61,300 nucleotides of DNA from Gemmatimonas sp. (GCA_011390805.1 JAABRT010000017.1:1-61300), one strand, 5' to 3'. Positions 16,644 to 27,206 are shown, counted from the first letter of the stretch. The notes: generated from the letters alone by a model not told the origin. A program made the numbers and translations.

Positions 16644-16951
16644 TACTCCCTCGGCGATGCAGGACGGGGCACTGATCCACGCCACGCGGAATAACAGGCC
16701 AATACAAAAGCGCCGGCTGTCCAGAACGTCGCCATCCAGACGCGAACGCTGCGAGCGGGAGTGCTCAGCTCGCTCAGGATCCAGTGCGGTACGTAAAAAA
16801 ATGCCAGCACCAGCAGGAGCATCGTGATCATACTCATGCCAAGAGCGCGCGCCCAACTGGGCGAGCTCAAACTGTGTCGAGCGTCAGTTTCCGGTGCGTC
16901 CGTCTTCCTGTCAGGCAAGGGGACCACCGTGAACAAGCGGTGGGTGGTCAC
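16643..16951 (-). CDS. small membrane protein heading the bc operon
   Basis: This 102-residue protein has two hydrophobic segments (about 38-56 and 71-88) and no recognised domain. It begins with a GTG at 16951 (MTTHRLFTVV) and its TAG overlaps the GTG of the flavoprotein, which places it firmly in the operon. The start has only a weak ribosome site. A 28-codon frame with a better site (AGGAGA before an ATG at 16997, stop at 16911) overlaps the start and might act as a coupling leader. The protein could be an accessory subunit anchoring the flavoprotein to the cytochrome b complex, but this is a guess from position. Confidence 0.6.
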   Translation of the reverse strand: MTTHRLFTVVPLPDRKTDAPETDARHSLSSPSWARALGMSMITMLLLVLAFFYVPHWILSELSTPARSVRVWMATFWTAGAFVLACYSAWRGSVPRPASPRE

Positions 16952-17099
16952 TCACCATCGCTGATATCGATGCCACCAGCGGCGCGCAGTTCAACATCGC
17001 TTCTCCTCGTACACAGGTTGAGCAGTACCCGACGAAGTTTCGCGTCACTGCATCCTGCATTGTACCAGCAGCTTCCTCACCTATGCGTAGGGAAAACCT

Positions 17100-19379
17100 C
17101 TACATAGTACGAGCCTGACCGCCCATGACGTTCTGCAGCGCGGCGACCAGCTGTGTGTAACCGAGTGGTTTTTGCAAAATCAGTGCCGCGCCATTGAGGG
17201 GTGCAGCATCCGGAACATGGCCGGAGAGTGCAATCACCGGCACCATCGGTGCGCGCTCACGCAACTTTGGCAGCAGTTCCACGCCGGACATACCAGGCAT
17301 GGACAGATCAAGCAAGATGGCTCGAAGCTGGGCTGTGGGACGTTCAGAGAGAAGCTGCAACGCGCGTTCTCCACCCTCGGCAAGCATTGTTTCCAGCCCG
17401 GCGCGCTTCAGCTGCCGGGCCAGCGCGTTGCGCACCATGTCTTCATCGTCAACGATCATGACGACACCGTTCAATGGAACGGCGGGAGCGGCCTCGTCGT
17501 GTTTGGCTCGCCCGGCAGGCGCGGCTGCACGTGGCAAGCGCACAGTGAACGTTGTTCCTGCACCCAGCACCGAGCGCACCTCGCAGCTGCCACCCATCTC
17601 GGCAACACTGTGATACGTTGAAGCGATTCCGAGGCCGGTTCCAAGACCCGGCGCCTTCGTGGTGAAGAACGGCTCACCGAGGCGCACCAAGGTATCCTCG
17701 CTCATCCCTTCGCCGTTGTCAGAAACTTCAATCACGATGGTGTCCGGTTCATCCACCGACACCACAACGAGCAACTCCGGCTTCGCACTGTTCAGCATCG
17801 CGTCACGTGCGTTCAGACAAAGGTTCAGGATGATTTGCTGCAGATCCGACGAATCACATGTTACGAAGGCCTCCGGAACGCCGCCGTTGTACGTAATGTT
17901 GATCTTCCGGTCAAACGTCTGACGGCAGATATGGACTGCTTCCTTCGCGGTGGCGGCCACATCCGCCACGTTGGTGGCGTTGTCCGATTCGGCTCGCCCC
18001 AGTGACAGCATACGCCGTACAAGATCTGCCGCATTGCGAGCCGCTCGTTCAGCATCACCGAGCGCCGCCATCCCTTCGGGCGTCACCTCGTGCTGCGCCA
18101 CCTGAATGTTAGGCAGAATTACGGCCAGCATGTTGTTGAAGTTGTGCGCGATCCCAGCCGAAATATCACCCATCGCCTCACGTCGCTGTTTCCGGCGCAA
18201 CGCGTCGGCCATGCGATGCGTCTCGGTAACATCAAGTGCCACACCGGTATACAGCAATCCTTCCGCAGTCGCGGCTGGCACACCGTAAATCCGCACCCAG
18301 CGCCTGCCACCGTTGGAGTGCGTGAAGCTGGTCTCGTACTCAAACGGAAGCCGGTCACGCACGGTAGCTGCGACCTGTGCGGCCAGCGACTCGCGACCCG
18401 CATCATCGAGCAGCGTCAGTACCAAATCCGGGTTGGTCCGCATCGCATCCGCGTCCAGACCCAGCACTTCGGTCAGGCGCCCGCCCACAAACGTCACTTT
18501 CCCTTCACCGTGTTCGGGCTGGAGAAACTGGTAGACAACGCCGGGCACTGCATCGAGCACGCGCTGTACTTGGGCTCGGCTTCGCTCCAGCTCCAGCATG
18601 GCATTGCGCTCCACCGTCACGTCAGTGAAGGTCGCGACGACTCCGCGCAGTTCAGGGTCACCGGACTCACGCAGCGGATCCGCCCGCACTTCCAACCAGT
18701 GCAGTTCGCCGGAAGGTCGGCGCACGCCCAGCACTCTGCCCGACACTGCCTCTCCGGTTCGCAGTGCAATCTCTGACGGAATATTCGCAGACTGCACCGG
18801 CGATCCATCAACTTCGACCAGTTGCCACCGCGGATCTGTCGCCGCCCGCCCCGTCATCTGTTCCAGCGACAGGCCCAGCACCTGCTCAGCGGCGGCGTTG
18901 GCTGTGCGAATTGACCCGTCAATATTGTGAATCACCAACCCTTCGGACATGGATCGGAACACCGACGTGTACGTGGCTTCCTGTTCGCGCATGGCACGCT
19001 GCGCCACCGTCACGTCGCTGAGAGTAATCACAACTTGATGGGCGCGTCCCGACGCATCTGTTTCCGGGACTGCGGAAGCGAGGATCCATACACGTTCGGC
19101 TGAATCGCCGCGACGAACCCCAAGAATCACATCGCGCACCGCCACACCGGTGCGCAAGGCAGTTGGGCCGGGATGCTCGTGCTCCGAAATCGGTTTTCCG
19201 TCGGCGGACACCACATCCCACTGCGCATCATGCGTGGTGCGTTGCACAATGTCATGCGCTGCTACACCCAGCATGGACGTGGCACGCGAGTTTGCGTAGG
19301 TGATGCGCAGTTTGTCGTCCTGGACCACCACACCCACAGTGAGTGCTTCGAGCATCTGTTGCCAGGAGGCTGTTGGCAT
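17100..19379 (-). CDS. PAS-domain hybrid histidine kinase with C-terminal receiver
   Basis: This is a 759-residue soluble sensor kinase. It has three PAS domains in tandem (about 1-120, 130-255 and 260-385), a HisKA-type dimerisation helix with phospho-acceptor in [16 protein letters not shown], and an HATPase_c domain ([25 protein letters not shown]). A C-terminal receiver has the acidic pair in IVDDED and phospho-acceptor Asp in [11 protein letters not shown]. There is no membrane segment and no output DNA-binding domain, so the signal must go to another protein. The start MPTASWQQ is chosen because it precedes the first PAS directly. An AT-rich -10-like AATATA on the top strand at 19433-19438 lies about 50 bases upstream. 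Confidence 0.9.
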   Translation of the reverse strand: MPTASWQQMLEALTVGVVVQDDKLRITYANSRATSMLGVAAHDIVQRTTHDAQWDVVSADGKPISEHEHPGPTALRTGVAVRDVILGVRRGDSAERVWILASAVPETDASGRAHQVVITLSDVTVAQRAMREQEATYTSVFRSMSEGLVIHNIDGSIRTANAAAEQVLGLSLEQMTGRAATDPRWQLVEVDGSPVQSANIPSEIALRTGEAVSGRVLGVRRPSGELHWLEVRADPLRESGDPELRGVVATFTDVTVERNAMLELERSRAQVQRVLDAVPGVVYQFLQPEHGEGKVTFVGGRLTEVLGLDADAMRTNPDLVLTLLDDAGRESLAAQVAATVRDRLPFEYETSFTHSNGGRRWVRIYGVPAATAEGLLYTGVALDVTETHRMADALRRKQRREAMGDISAGIAHNFNNMLAVILPNIQVAQHEVTPEGMAALGDAERAARNAADLVRRMLSLGRAESDNATNVADVAATAKEAVHICRQTFDRKINITYNGGVPEAFVTCDSSDLQQIILNLCLNARDAMLNSAKPELLVVVSVDEPDTIVIEVSDNGEGMSEDTLVRLGEPFFTTKAPGLGTGLGIASTYHSVAEMGGSCEVRSVLGAGTTFTVRLPRAAAPAGRAKHDEAAPAVPLNGVVMIVDDEDMVRNALARQLKRAGLETMLAEGGERALQLLSERPTAQLRAILLDLSMPGMSGVELLPKLRERAPMVPVIALSGHVPDAAPLNGAALILQKPLGYTQLVAALQNVMGGQARTM

Positions 19380-19565
19380 ACTGGTGCAATTTATGGGTGG
19401 CGCAGGGGTCGCCTTGTCGGCGGGCGCCGCAAAATATAAATCGGAGACAGCGAGCTCAGCCACTCCAAATAATGAGGCAACGGAGATCGGCAACTACCGG
19501 TATCGGCAGCAACGAGGCAGTCATCTTCTGGTGTTGCTTTGCTGCTGCATAGCTGGCGCGGCCTG

Positions 19566-22358
19566 TCAGGCGGAAGGTTCCGCCGAGAGTTCGCTGGCGC
19601 GCACCGTCTGGCGCTGCCACAGCTTGACGAGCTCTACAACCAGCACCGGTGCCAGAGAAAAACCGACAACCAACGTCCAATCGGTGAGCGTGAGTGGCAC
19701 GGTCCGCAGCAGTTGACGCAGTGGCTCAAAGCTCACGGCCGCGATCTGCAGCGCAATGCACAGCACAGTCGCGCCCCACAACCAGGCATTGGCAAACACC
19801 TGACCGCTAAAAGCCGAACGTACGCGCGAGCGCGCGTTGAACGCGTGAAAGGTCTGGCTCAGCGCCAGCGTCATAAAGGCGATGGTAATGGCATGCTGTA
19901 ACCCCGGACCATCAGATCCATACCAGCGCATGGCAATGCCGAAGGCCGCTAACGTACAGCCGCTGAGCAGCATGCCCTGCCACGCGATCAGCCAGGCAAA
20001 GTCCCGCGACATTAACGGTTTATCCGGGTCACGTGGGGGACGAGTCATCACATCGGGCGCCGATGGCTCCAACGCCAGCGCCATGGCCGGGAAAATGTCG
20101 GTCACGAGGTTGAGCCAGAGAATCTGCAGCACACCCAGCGGCAATGGCCACCCCACCATGATCGCGGCAAAAACCGTTGCAATCTCCGCAAAGTTGCAGG
20201 AGAAAAGAAAATGAATGAATCGCAACAGATTGTGCACGATAATGCGACCTTGTTCAATCGCACGGACAATTGTTGCAAAGTTATCGTCGGTAATGACCAT
20301 GGCGGCCGACTCCTTGGCGACTTCGGTACCGCGCAGCCCCATCGCGATTCCAATGTCGGCTTTCCGGAGCGCCGGTGCATCGTTCACGCCGTCGCCGGTC
20401 ATCGCCACCACATGCCCTTGCCGCTGCAGCGCGTCCACGATTTGCAACTTGTGCTCCGGTGACACGCGCGCGAATACCGCAGCGTCCCGCACAGCGTCCA
20501 GCCACCCTTCCGGGGTAAGGTTGTGCAGTTCGCGCGCGTGCACCGTGCGCTTGGGCGTTCCATCCACGCTCTTGTCCAACCCGAGTTGCCGGGCAATCTC
20601 GGCTGCTGTGGCCTGCTGATCGCCGGTCAGCATGATCGTGCGAATACCGGCCCTCTGGCAGGTGGCGATCGTGGCGCTTGCCTCTTCGCGCAACGGATCA
20701 CTCATGCCCACCAGCCCCACGAAGCTGAACTGCGTGGTGAGTTGTGGGTCGGGCGAATCGGGGTTGTCGGCGGTTGTGTCTTTGGCGCTGTAATCGGCCG
20801 GCAGCTCGCGCCAGGCAAACGCCAGCACGCGCAGCGCAGAACTGGCGAGCGCCTCGTTGTTGGCCAGCACCGTAGCCCGCATGGCGTCGGACAGCGCGGT
20901 GGCCCCATGCCCCGCCTCAATGCTCACCGACGCATCAAGCACTGCGGAAGGGGAGCCTTTCATGCACGCAATCACTCCGCCCTCGGGCGTACGATGCACC
21001 GTCACCATGAGTTTGGTCTCACTCCTGAAGGGCAGCTCCGCGATGCGCGGGTATTCCTGCAGCAGCGCGTCGGGACGAAGGCCGCCTTTCTGCGCGGCCA
21101 CCAGCAACGCGATTTCGGTGGGATCACCAAGCACGCTGCTCTCTTCGCCAACCGGCGAGACCCGCGCATCGTTGCACAGCACCCCGATGCGCAATGCCAG
21201 CTCCAGAGTCCCCGCCGCGGCTGCATCAAGTGATGGGCTGATCGCTGCGCCGTCCACCTCAAATGTCCCGTCGCGGTCATAGCCTGCACCGGTCACGGTC
21301 ACCTGCCCATCCAGCAGATCGTACGCACGCACCGTCATCTGATTGCGCGTGAGTGTTCCGGTTTTGTCTGAACAGATCACCGTAGTTGAGCCCAGCGATT
21401 CAACCGCCGGCAACCGTCGTACAAGGGCGTTGAAGCGAGCCATGCGCTGCATGCCGATGGCCAGCGTCATCGTGGTGACGGCGAGCAATCCCTCAGGCAC
21501 CGCCGCGATGGCCAGCGAAATCCCCACTTCCAGCATGTACAGCAGCTGATTGCCCCGCAGCCAACCGCTGAACACAATGATTGCGCACAACCCCAACACG
21601 AGCCACAGCAGCGTGCGACTGAGCTGCGAGAGCTTGGCTTCGAGCGGCGTTCCATGCACTTCCACGCCTTCAATCAGTGTGCCGATCTTGCCCATCTCGG
21701 TTGCAGCACCAGTCGCGGTGACCACAAACGTACCGCGCCCATCGCTCACGCCGGTTCCCATGTGCACCATGACCGTCTGATCAGCCGTCGCGGTGTCTTC
21801 GCTGAGCTCGGCATCGGCTGTTTTGCTCACTGGCATCGACTCACCGGTGAGTGCGGCCTCGTCTACCTTCAGCTGGGAGGCACTGAGTAGCCGGCCATCG
21901 GCGGGCACCCGATCACCGGCACTGAGCAGCACCACATCGCCCGGTACCAGCGCCGACGCGTCAATCTGTTCTTCGCGACCATCGCGTATGACACGCGCCA
22001 CCGACGCACTCTGCTCACGCAACGCGTTGAGCGCGGACCGGGCCTTCCACTCAGTGAAAAAACCAATGGCCGCATTGAGTATGATCACCGCAAAAATGGC
22101 GGCGGCTTCAATGACATCGCCGAGTGCAACGGCAACCGCTGCTGCGCTCACGAGAAGCAGTACAATCAGACTGCGGAACTGATACAGCAACAGCGTCCAC
22201 AGCGAGCGCTTTTGCGCCTGCGCAAGCTGGTTCAGGCCGTACTTCGCCGAACGTGCGCGTACCTCATTCCCGCTCAACCCACGTTCGGCATCCGAGCTCA
22301 ATGCACTCACGACATCGGTTGCTGATCGCGTGTGCCATGGCGCCCCGGTGGATTGCAT
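19566..22358 (-). CDS. type II P-type cation ATPase, Ca2+-ATPase-like
   Basis: This 930-residue cation pump has the N-terminal actuator motif LTGES, the transmembrane PEGLLAVTT motif of SERCA/PMCA-type pumps, the phosphorylation site [13 protein letters not shown], the hinge [11 protein letters not shown], and about ten membrane helices. It lacks the metal-binding N-terminus and CPC motif of the copper pump in the cco operon. Calcium is the most likely substrate by family, though some bacterial members move Mn2+ or other ions. The gene stands upstream of the PAS kinase in the same direction with a 186-base gap, so they may be separate units. Its start faces the bchE promoter region. Confidence 0.9.
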   Translation of the reverse strand: MQSTGAPWHTRSATDVVSALSSDAERGLSGNEVRARSAKYGLNQLAQAQKRSLWTLLLYQFRSLIVLLLVSAAAVAVALGDVIEAAAIFAVIILNAAIGFFTEWKARSALNALREQSASVARVIRDGREEQIDASALVPGDVVLLSAGDRVPADGRLLSASQLKVDEAALTGESMPVSKTADAELSEDTATADQTVMVHMGTGVSDGRGTFVVTATGAATEMGKIGTLIEGVEVHGTPLEAKLSQLSRTLLWLVLGLCAIIVFSGWLRGNQLLYMLEVGISLAIAAVPEGLLAVTTMTLAIGMQRMARFNALVRRLPAVESLGSTTVICSDKTGTLTRNQMTVRAYDLLDGQVTVTGAGYDRDGTFEVDGAAISPSLDAAAAGTLELALRIGVLCNDARVSPVGEESSVLGDPTEIALLVAAQKGGLRPDALLQEYPRIAELPFRSETKLMVTVHRTPEGGVIACMKGSPSAVLDASVSIEAGHGATALSDAMRATVLANNEALASSALRVLAFAWRELPADYSAKDTTADNPDSPDPQLTTQFSFVGLVGMSDPLREEASATIATCQRAGIRTIMLTGDQQATAAEIARQLGLDKSVDGTPKRTVHARELHNLTPEGWLDAVRDAAVFARVSPEHKLQIVDALQRQGHVVAMTGDGVNDAPALRKADIGIAMGLRGTEVAKESAAMVITDDNFATIVRAIEQGRIIVHNLLRFIHFLFSCNFAEIATVFAAIMVGWPLPLGVLQILWLNLVTDIFPAMALALEPSAPDVMTRPPRDPDKPLMSRDFAWLIAWQGMLLSGCTLAAFGIAMRWYGSDGPGLQHAITIAFMTLALSQTFHAFNARSRVRSAFSGQVFANAWLWGATVLCIALQIAAVSFEPLRQLLRTVPLTLTDWTLVVGFSLAPVLVVELVKLWQRQTVRASELSAEPSA

Positions 22359-22618
22359 GCCGGAAACTTAGCCTCACCGACGAACAGATGTCGGGGCTGC
22401 ACCGTACAGCGCGTCGCTGGTGCAGCAGAGGTCGATTGTGGTGTGGGGTAGTAAGTCGCTCCGGGCGTCGTACGTCACATTCGCCACAGCTGCCAGCAAA
22501 ACCCTGACAAAAAGTTCGCGACTTTCCCTACTGCGCGCTCCGTTGCGTCATATCAGGTTGCCGTAGCCACAAAAACCCACCCGGCTTACCTGACACTTTA
22601 CGGCTCGGAGAATCAACC
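22359..22618. other. divergent promoter region between cation ATPase and bchE
   Basis: This 260-base gap should hold promoters for the leftward ATPase and the rightward bchE operon. I searched for a PpsR/CrtJ box (TGT-N12-ACA) and an FNR box. The nearest match is TGT-N14-ACA around 22390, which has the wrong spacing. bchE has a reasonable ribosome site, GGAG at 22605-22609. No clear -35/-10 pair is visible. Confidence 0.45.
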
Positions 22619-24334
22619 ATGCGCATCCTTCTGGTGCACCCCAACTACCACTCAGGCGGCGCGGAGATTGCGGGCAACTGGCCACCAGCGTGGGTGGCGT
22701 ACATCAGTGGTGCACTCAAGAAGGCGGGCTTCACCGACATACGGTTTATCGATGCGATGACCGATCACATCGATGATGTGGCGCTTGAAGCGCTGCTGCG
22801 CGAAGAATCGCCCGATGTCGTCATGTGCACCGGGATCACCCCCGCCATTTACAAGGCGCAGGATACCATCCGACTGGTGCGCAAACTGCACCCGCGCGCG
22901 ACAACGGTGTTGGGCGGAATCCACGGCACATTCATGTACGGTCAGGTGCTGGGCGAATGCCCCGAGATTGACTACATCGTGCGTGGCGAAGGTGAAGAAG
23001 TAGTTGTGAATCTGGTGTCGGCCTTGGCTGACGGACGTCTGCCCGCCGAACGCGAAAGCATCAGAGGCATTGCCTTTCTGCGCGACGGCCAGCCGTTTGC
23101 CACCACGCCCCACCCTCCCATTCAGGATCTCGATGCCCTCACTCCCGACTGGGACATCCTGAACTGGGATCGCTACATCTACATCCCGCTCAACTGCCGC
23201 GTAGCCATTCCCAACTTCGCACGCGGCTGCCCGTTCACCTGCAGCTTCTGCTCACAGTGGAAGTTCTGGCGCACCTACAGAACACGGGATCCGAAAAAGT
23301 TTGTGGACGAGATCGAGTATCTCGTGAAGAAGCACAACATCGGCTTTTTCATTCTGGCCGACGAAGAGCCAACGATCAACCGCAAGAAGTTCGTCGAGCT
23401 GTGCGAAGCGCTTATTGAACGTGACCTTGGCATCACGTGGGGCATCAACACGCGCGTGACGGACATTCTGCGCGATGAAGAACTGTTGCCGCTGTACCGG
23501 CGTGCCGGCCTTGTGCACGTCTCACTGGGCACCGAAGCCGCCGCACAGCTCAAGCTTGATCGCTTCAACAAGGAGATCAAGGTTGAACAGTCCAAGAAGG
23601 CCATTCAGCTGCTGCGCGATAACGGCATTGTGACCGAAGCGCAGTTCATTGTAGGGTTGGAAAACGAAACGCCGGAAACGCTCGAAGAGACGTACAAGAT
23701 GGCACAGGACTGGAAGCCGGATCTGGTGAACTGGAACTGCTACACGCCGTGGCCCTTCTCCGATCTGTTCCAGGAGCTGGGCGACAAGGTTGAAGTGCGC
23801 GATTACGCCAAGTACAACTTTGTCACCCCGATTATTCAACCGGAGGCGATGTCCCGTGATGAAGTGCTGGCCGGCGTGCTCAAGAACTACCGACGCTTCT
23901 ATTCACGCAAAGCAACAGGCGGTTACCTGTGGGACAAGGACCCTTATCGCCGCCGGTATCTGCGTGGTTGTCTGAAGGCGTATCTCAAGAGCGCGCTTGA
24001 ACGCCGCTTCTATGATCTGGGGCGCATCAACTACTGGGGAGCGGGCAAAGCCGACTGGCAGTTTGATGAAAACCGCGTGACGAGCAAAGAGGAGCTGCTG
24101 CGGCTCACCACAAAACGCGAAATTCAGCATGTGCATGGTCAGTCATCTCGCGCCGATCTGCCAGTGGTGGAAATGGTGTCCGTGGCCGGTCATGAACTGC
24201 CGGTAGACGACTTCATTGCCCCCAAGCGCTCCACCATGCATCCCAGGGCGCGCGGCGGCACCGCCGTACGCCCCGACGAAGACGATCAGACACCCGAGGT
24301 TCTCGCGGCTGCGGCAGGAGTGCGCGCGTGCTGA
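22619..24334 (+). CDS. bchE: BchE, anaerobic Mg-protoporphyrin IX monomethyl ester cyclase
   Basis: This 571-residue radical-SAM enzyme closes ring E in bacteriochlorophyll synthesis without O2, using water as the oxygen source. The N-terminus [20 protein letters not shown] is the characteristic BchE start, and residues 1-145 form a cobalamin-binding domain. The radical-SAM cluster motif is C204-P-F-T-C208-S-F-C211. Length is close to the 570-580 of purple-bacterial BchE. The C-terminal region has the helical segment common to BchE, followed by a variable, probably disordered tail after about 510. It overlaps hemN by seven bases. Other B12-radical-SAM methyltransferases share the domain order, but the N-terminal signature and the hemN/bchJ neighbours make BchE the best call. 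Confidence 0.92.
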   Translation: MRILLVHPNYHSGGAEIAGNWPPAWVAYISGALKKAGFTDIRFIDAMTDHIDDVALEALLREESPDVVMCTGITPAIYKAQDTIRLVRKLHPRATTVLGGIHGTFMYGQVLGECPEIDYIVRGEGEEVVVNLVSALADGRLPAERESIRGIAFLRDGQPFATTPHPPIQDLDALTPDWDILNWDRYIYIPLNCRVAIPNFARGCPFTCSFCSQWKFWRTYRTRDPKKFVDEIEYLVKKHNIGFFILADEEPTINRKKFVELCEALIERDLGITWGINTRVTDILRDEELLPLYRRAGLVHVSLGTEAAAQLKLDRFNKEIKVEQSKKAIQLLRDNGIVTEAQFIVGLENETPETLEETYKMAQDWKPDLVNWNCYTPWPFSDLFQELGDKVEVRDYAKYNFVTPIIQPEAMSRDEVLAGVLKNYRRFYSRKATGGYLWDKDPYRRRYLRGCLKAYLKSALERRFYDLGRINYWGAGKADWQFDENRVTSKEELLRLTTKREIQHVHGQSSRADLPVVEMVSVAGHELPVDDFIAPKRSTMHPRARGGTAVRPDEDDQTPEVLAAAAGVRAC

Positions 24335-25692
24335 ACATCGGAGCGGTTCCCATGCTGTCGCCAGAGCTGCTCACCAGGTACGACACCGCGGGGCCTCGGT
24401 ACACGAGCTACCCCACGGTGCCGGTGTGGAACGCCAGCTTTACCGATGATGCCTACGCCGCCGCGCTGCGTGCAGCGAAGGATACACGCACGCCGGTGGC
24501 GCTCTACGCGCACTTTCCGTACTGCGCAATGAAGTGTCTGTACTGTGGCTGCAACGCCCTCACCACCAGTCGTCCGGAAACGGTTGACCGCTACCTTGAC
24601 GATCTGGAGCGGGAACTGGACCTGGTGGTTTCCCATCTGGGGCAGTACCACAGCACGGTACAGATGCACTGGGGAGGCGGCACGCCGAATCTGCTCTCCG
24701 AGCAGCAGCTTTCGCGAGCGTTCACACTCTTTGCCGACCGTTTTCACTTCACCTCCAACGCCGAACTGAGCATCGAGGCCGATCCACGGCTCGTGTCCCC
24801 TGAACAGCTCTACGCGCTGCGCGCGCTTGGTTTTACGCGTATCAGTTTTGGCGTGCAGGATCTCGATGCCAACGTGCAGGAAGCCATCGGTCGCATGCAA
24901 TCCATTGAGCTGGTTCGTGACGTGTGCACATCTGCACGCGACGCAGGATTTGCCGGTTTGAATGTGGATCTCATTTACGGGCTGCCCCGGCAAACGCTCG
25001 ATACATTCGCCAAAACCATCGAGCAGATCATCGAGTTGAACCCTGATCGGATTGCCTGTTTTGGCTACGCGCACCTTCCGGCACAGCGTCCGCACCAGCG
25101 GCTCATCGACGAAGCCGAGTTGCCGGATGGCGCGCTGCGTGCGGCGCTGTTCCAGATGGCGGTACATGAGTTCACTCGCGCGGGCTACGTCTGGATCGGG
25201 CTGGATCACTTTGCGCGTGCCAGCGATCCGCTGGCCCGTGCGCAGGCCGCCGGCCGTTTGCACCGCAACTTCATGGGCTACACCACCATGCCCGCTTCTC
25301 ACCTCGTGGGCGTAGGCATGAGTGCCATTTCGGACACGGCGGGCAGCTTTGCGCAGAACGAGCCAGCGCTCGGTGCCTGGCGGGAGCGCATTCACAGCGG
25401 TCGGTTGCCAACGGTGCGCGGTCACACGCTCAGCGACGATGATCAACAGCGGCAGCGGGCGATTCTGCATCTCATGTGCAATCTCGAGTTGCCGTACGAT
25501 GCGGTACCGCTGTCGCGTGACCAGGTGGAAACGCGCTTTGCACGGTTCGAAGCCGACGGGTTGTTGCGCTTTGACCACGATCGCTTGTCCGTGACAGCAA
25601 CAGGGCGGTTTTTCATTCGCAATATGGCGATGGAGCTCGACGCCTATCTTCCATCGCAACAAGCGGCGCAACGGTTTTCGCGCACGGTGTGA
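24328..25692 (+). CDS. hemN: oxygen-independent coproporphyrinogen III oxidase
   Basis: This 454-residue radical-SAM enzyme converts coproporphyrinogen III to protoporphyrinogen IX without O2. The cluster motif is C66-A-M-K-C70-L-Y-C73-G-C75, the CxxxCxxCxC form of true HemN. It also has GGGTPNLL and the later [13 protein letters not shown] region seen in genuine HemN, unlike the heme chaperone HemW. The start is GTG at 24328, inside the bchE 3' end, supported by GCAGGAG at 24314-24320; an ATG 24 bases later is possible. Placing HemN between BchE and BchJ supplies protoporphyrin to the bacteriochlorophyll branch under low oxygen. Confidence 0.93.
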   Translation: MLNIGAVPMLSPELLTRYDTAGPRYTSYPTVPVWNASFTDDAYAAALRAAKDTRTPVALYAHFPYCAMKCLYCGCNALTTSRPETVDRYLDDLERELDLVVSHLGQYHSTVQMHWGGGTPNLLSEQQLSRAFTLFADRFHFTSNAELSIEADPRLVSPEQLYALRALGFTRISFGVQDLDANVQEAIGRMQSIELVRDVCTSARDAGFAGLNVDLIYGLPRQTLDTFAKTIEQIIELNPDRIACFGYAHLPAQRPHQRLIDEAELPDGALRAALFQMAVHEFTRAGYVWIGLDHFARASDPLARAQAAGRLHRNFMGYTTMPASHLVGVGMSAISDTAGSFAQNEPALGAWRERIHSGRLPTVRGHTLSDDDQQRQRAILHLMCNLELPYDAVPLSRDQVETRFARFEADGLLRFDHDRLSVTATGRFFIRNMAMELDAYLPSQQAAQRFSRTV

Positions 25693-26291
25693 GCACGCAC
25701 CCGGTGGGCCACATCGGGCCCAATGCGATTATTCAGACCACTGCGGCACTGCGTGCCCGTGTCGGTGACACGCAGGCGCTGGCGCTGGTGCAGCAGGCCA
25801 CCGGTCGCACCTTCGACAGCATGCCGGAACAGATGGTGCCCGAAGGCGAGGTGCTGGCGCTCGTACAGGCGCTGCAGCAACAGCTCGACCCGCAGGCGTT
25901 CGAAGGTGTGCTGCGTGACGCCGGCGTGCGCACCGCGCGGTATCTCATGGCGCACCGCATCCCGCGATTCGTTCAACGGCTCACCCGCGTACTGCCCGCG
26001 ACATGGGCGCTGCGGATTCTCATGCAGGGCATTCTGCGCCACAGCTGGACGTTTGCAGGAACGGCTGAGGTGGAACACGTGACACATTCGCGCCGTGGTC
26101 CCGACAGGCTCGTCATGCATCATTGCCCCATGTGCCGGGGTCTGACCGCCTCGGCGCCGCTGTGCCACTTCTACGCCGCCACCCTGCAGACGCTGCTTAC
26201 CCAGCTGGTGTCTGCCAACGCGCGTGTGTACGAATGCGCCTGCGAAGCGAATGGCGCCGATTCATGTGAGTTTGTCTTGCAAGTGGCGTAG
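25689..26291 (+). CDS. bchJ: BchJ, V4R-domain protein of bacteriochlorophyll synthesis
   Basis: This 200-residue protein begins with GTG overlapping the hemN stop. It contains the IGPNAIIQ start typical of BchJ and a C-terminal V4R (4-vinyl reductase) domain with conserved cysteines (HCPMCRGL and YECACEANGADSCEF). BchJ was first described as a divinyl reductase. Later work assigns that reaction to other enzymes and points to BchJ as a carrier or helper for tetrapyrrole intermediates. Purple bacteria often place bchJ next to bchE, which matches here. It ends the operon and is followed by a hairpin terminator. Confidence 0.88.
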   Translation: MSTHPVGHIGPNAIIQTTAALRARVGDTQALALVQQATGRTFDSMPEQMVPEGEVLALVQALQQQLDPQAFEGVLRDAGVRTARYLMAHRIPRFVQRLTRVLPATWALRILMQGILRHSWTFAGTAEVEHVTHSRRGPDRLVMHHCPMCRGLTASAPLCHFYAATLQTLLTQLVSANARVYECACEANGADSCEFVLQVA

Positions 26292-26302
26292 CTCTGCAAA
26301 AG

Positions 26303-26337
26303 CACGCGGGGCCACCAGACGTTGGTGACCCCGTGTG
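26303..26337. terminator. bidirectional hairpin terminator between bchJ and PEP-CTERM gene
   Basis: A 15-base stem (CACGCGGGGCCACCA against TGGTGACCCCGTGTG) with one wobble-type and one mismatched pair surrounds a 5-base loop. On the minus strand the stem is followed by GCTTTTGC, so it serves the leftward PEP-CTERM gene best. It also lies 12 bases past the bchJ stop, and can end that transcript. Confidence 0.7.
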
Positions 26338-26409
26338 GGTGTGTACGAGCCGCTGCGCTGAGTACTTCAGATCAGACTGATGCGTGCACCGTGAAGTAGG
26401 TGCGCTGTA

Positions 26410-27057
26410 TCAGGCGGTGTGCGCGCGGCGACGGGCGGTCAGCGCGATACCCACCATGCCGGCGAGCATCAGTGCAAACGTAGCCGGTTCCGGTACGGTG
26501 GCTGACGTAGTCGTGGTGACAAAGCCACGGATCGTCTGCTCGCTGCTGGTGACACCATTCAATCCGGGCGGATCGATGGACACACTGTTGGAGCCGGCGT
26601 CCACCAGGATGCTGTAGTTCACATCGCCGATTGAGAACGTACTCGGATCGATCGGGCCCCACTGCAGACCGCCCTGAATAGCCGACACCTCGCCATTGAT
26701 ATTGGCGCTCACCGATTCGGTACCGTTGCTCGGACTCGTCTGTGTCACTGTCAGACTGAAGAGCACATCGTTGAATGTGGCCGGACCCATGCCGGTTGTC
26801 GTGAAGAAACCGAAGTTGGCATTGCCAAAGTTGTTCAGTGTCTGCACGGTTCCAAACGTGTACTTGAGCGTGATGCTCTCCTCACTCGCTGCAGCATTGA
26901 TCTGACACGAGGTGCTGTTCAGATCGCCGGAGAGCACATCACAACCGCCGCCGTTAAACGCGCCCGTAGACGAAAACATGATATTCTGCGCCTGTGCAGA
27001 GCTCGCTGTGAGCGCCAACGCGGCTGCGATGGCAGCAATACTTCGTGTGAATGTCAT
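26410..27057 (-). CDS. PEP-CTERM sorting domain protein
   Basis: This 215-residue secreted protein has a signal peptide (MTFTRSIAAIAAALALTASSAQAQ) and a C-terminal PEP-CTERM sorting signal: VPEPATFALMLAGMVGIAL followed by TARRR. Such proteins are cut and anchored by an exosortase/XrtA-type enzyme and are usually exported with exopolysaccharide. The middle part is Ser/Thr/Asn-rich and beta-like with no known domain; two cysteines (about 39 and 51) may pair. No exosortase gene lies in the window. A sigma-54-type promoter about 65 bases upstream and palindromes further up suggest regulation by a PrsR-like activator. Confidence 0.92.
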   Translation of the reverse strand: MTFTRSIAAIAAALALTASSAQAQNIMFSSTGAFNGGGCDVLSGDLNSTSCQINAAASEESITLKYTFGTVQTLNNFGNANFGFFTTTGMGPATFNDVLFSLTVTQTSPSNGTESVSANINGEVSAIQGGLQWGPIDPSTFSIGDVNYSILVDAGSNSVSIDPPGLNGVTSSEQTIRGFVTTTTSATVPEPATFALMLAGMVGIALTARRRAHTA

Positions 27058-27123
27058 CTGACTTCCCCTTGAGGAATTTCTTGCGGCATGCTTGCCCGTC
27101 CCTTGCTTGTGCAGCTACGGGTG

Positions 27124-27139
27124 TGCAGACGGTGTGCCA
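27124..27139 (-). promoter_or_regulatory. sigma-54 (-24/-12) promoter candidate for PEP-CTERM gene
   Basis: Read on the minus strand the element is TGGCACACCGTCTGCA. The GG and GC are separated as in the RpoN consensus TGGCACG-N4-TTGCA, and only two consensus positions differ. A transcript starting about 12 bases downstream would have a leader of about 55 bases. In other bacteria PEP-CTERM genes are commonly driven by RpoN together with the PrsK/PrsR pair, which makes this placement meaningful. Confidence 0.65.
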
Positions 27140-27206
27140 GACAACGTTTGGTGGAAGCGCCCGTCGGACTGTGCTGTGTATCTGATGGCCAGCCAACAGT
27201 TAGCTC

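Noticed and set aside
22359-22618. Possible PpsR/CrtJ box upstream of bchE
   Set aside because: The only TGT...ACA pair has 14 rather than 12 intervening bases and is far from the start.
24286-25671. Long 461-codon open frame on the minus strand
   Set aside because: It is the antisense of hemN. The translation has no domain and a His/Arg-rich composition typical of GC-rich shadow frames, while hemN on the other strand has complete catalytic motifs.
24328-25692. HemW (heme chaperone) or other HemN-like identity for this gene
   Set aside because: The fourth cysteine of CxxxCxxCxC and the HemN-type C-terminal regions are present, and the gene lies between bchE and bchJ.
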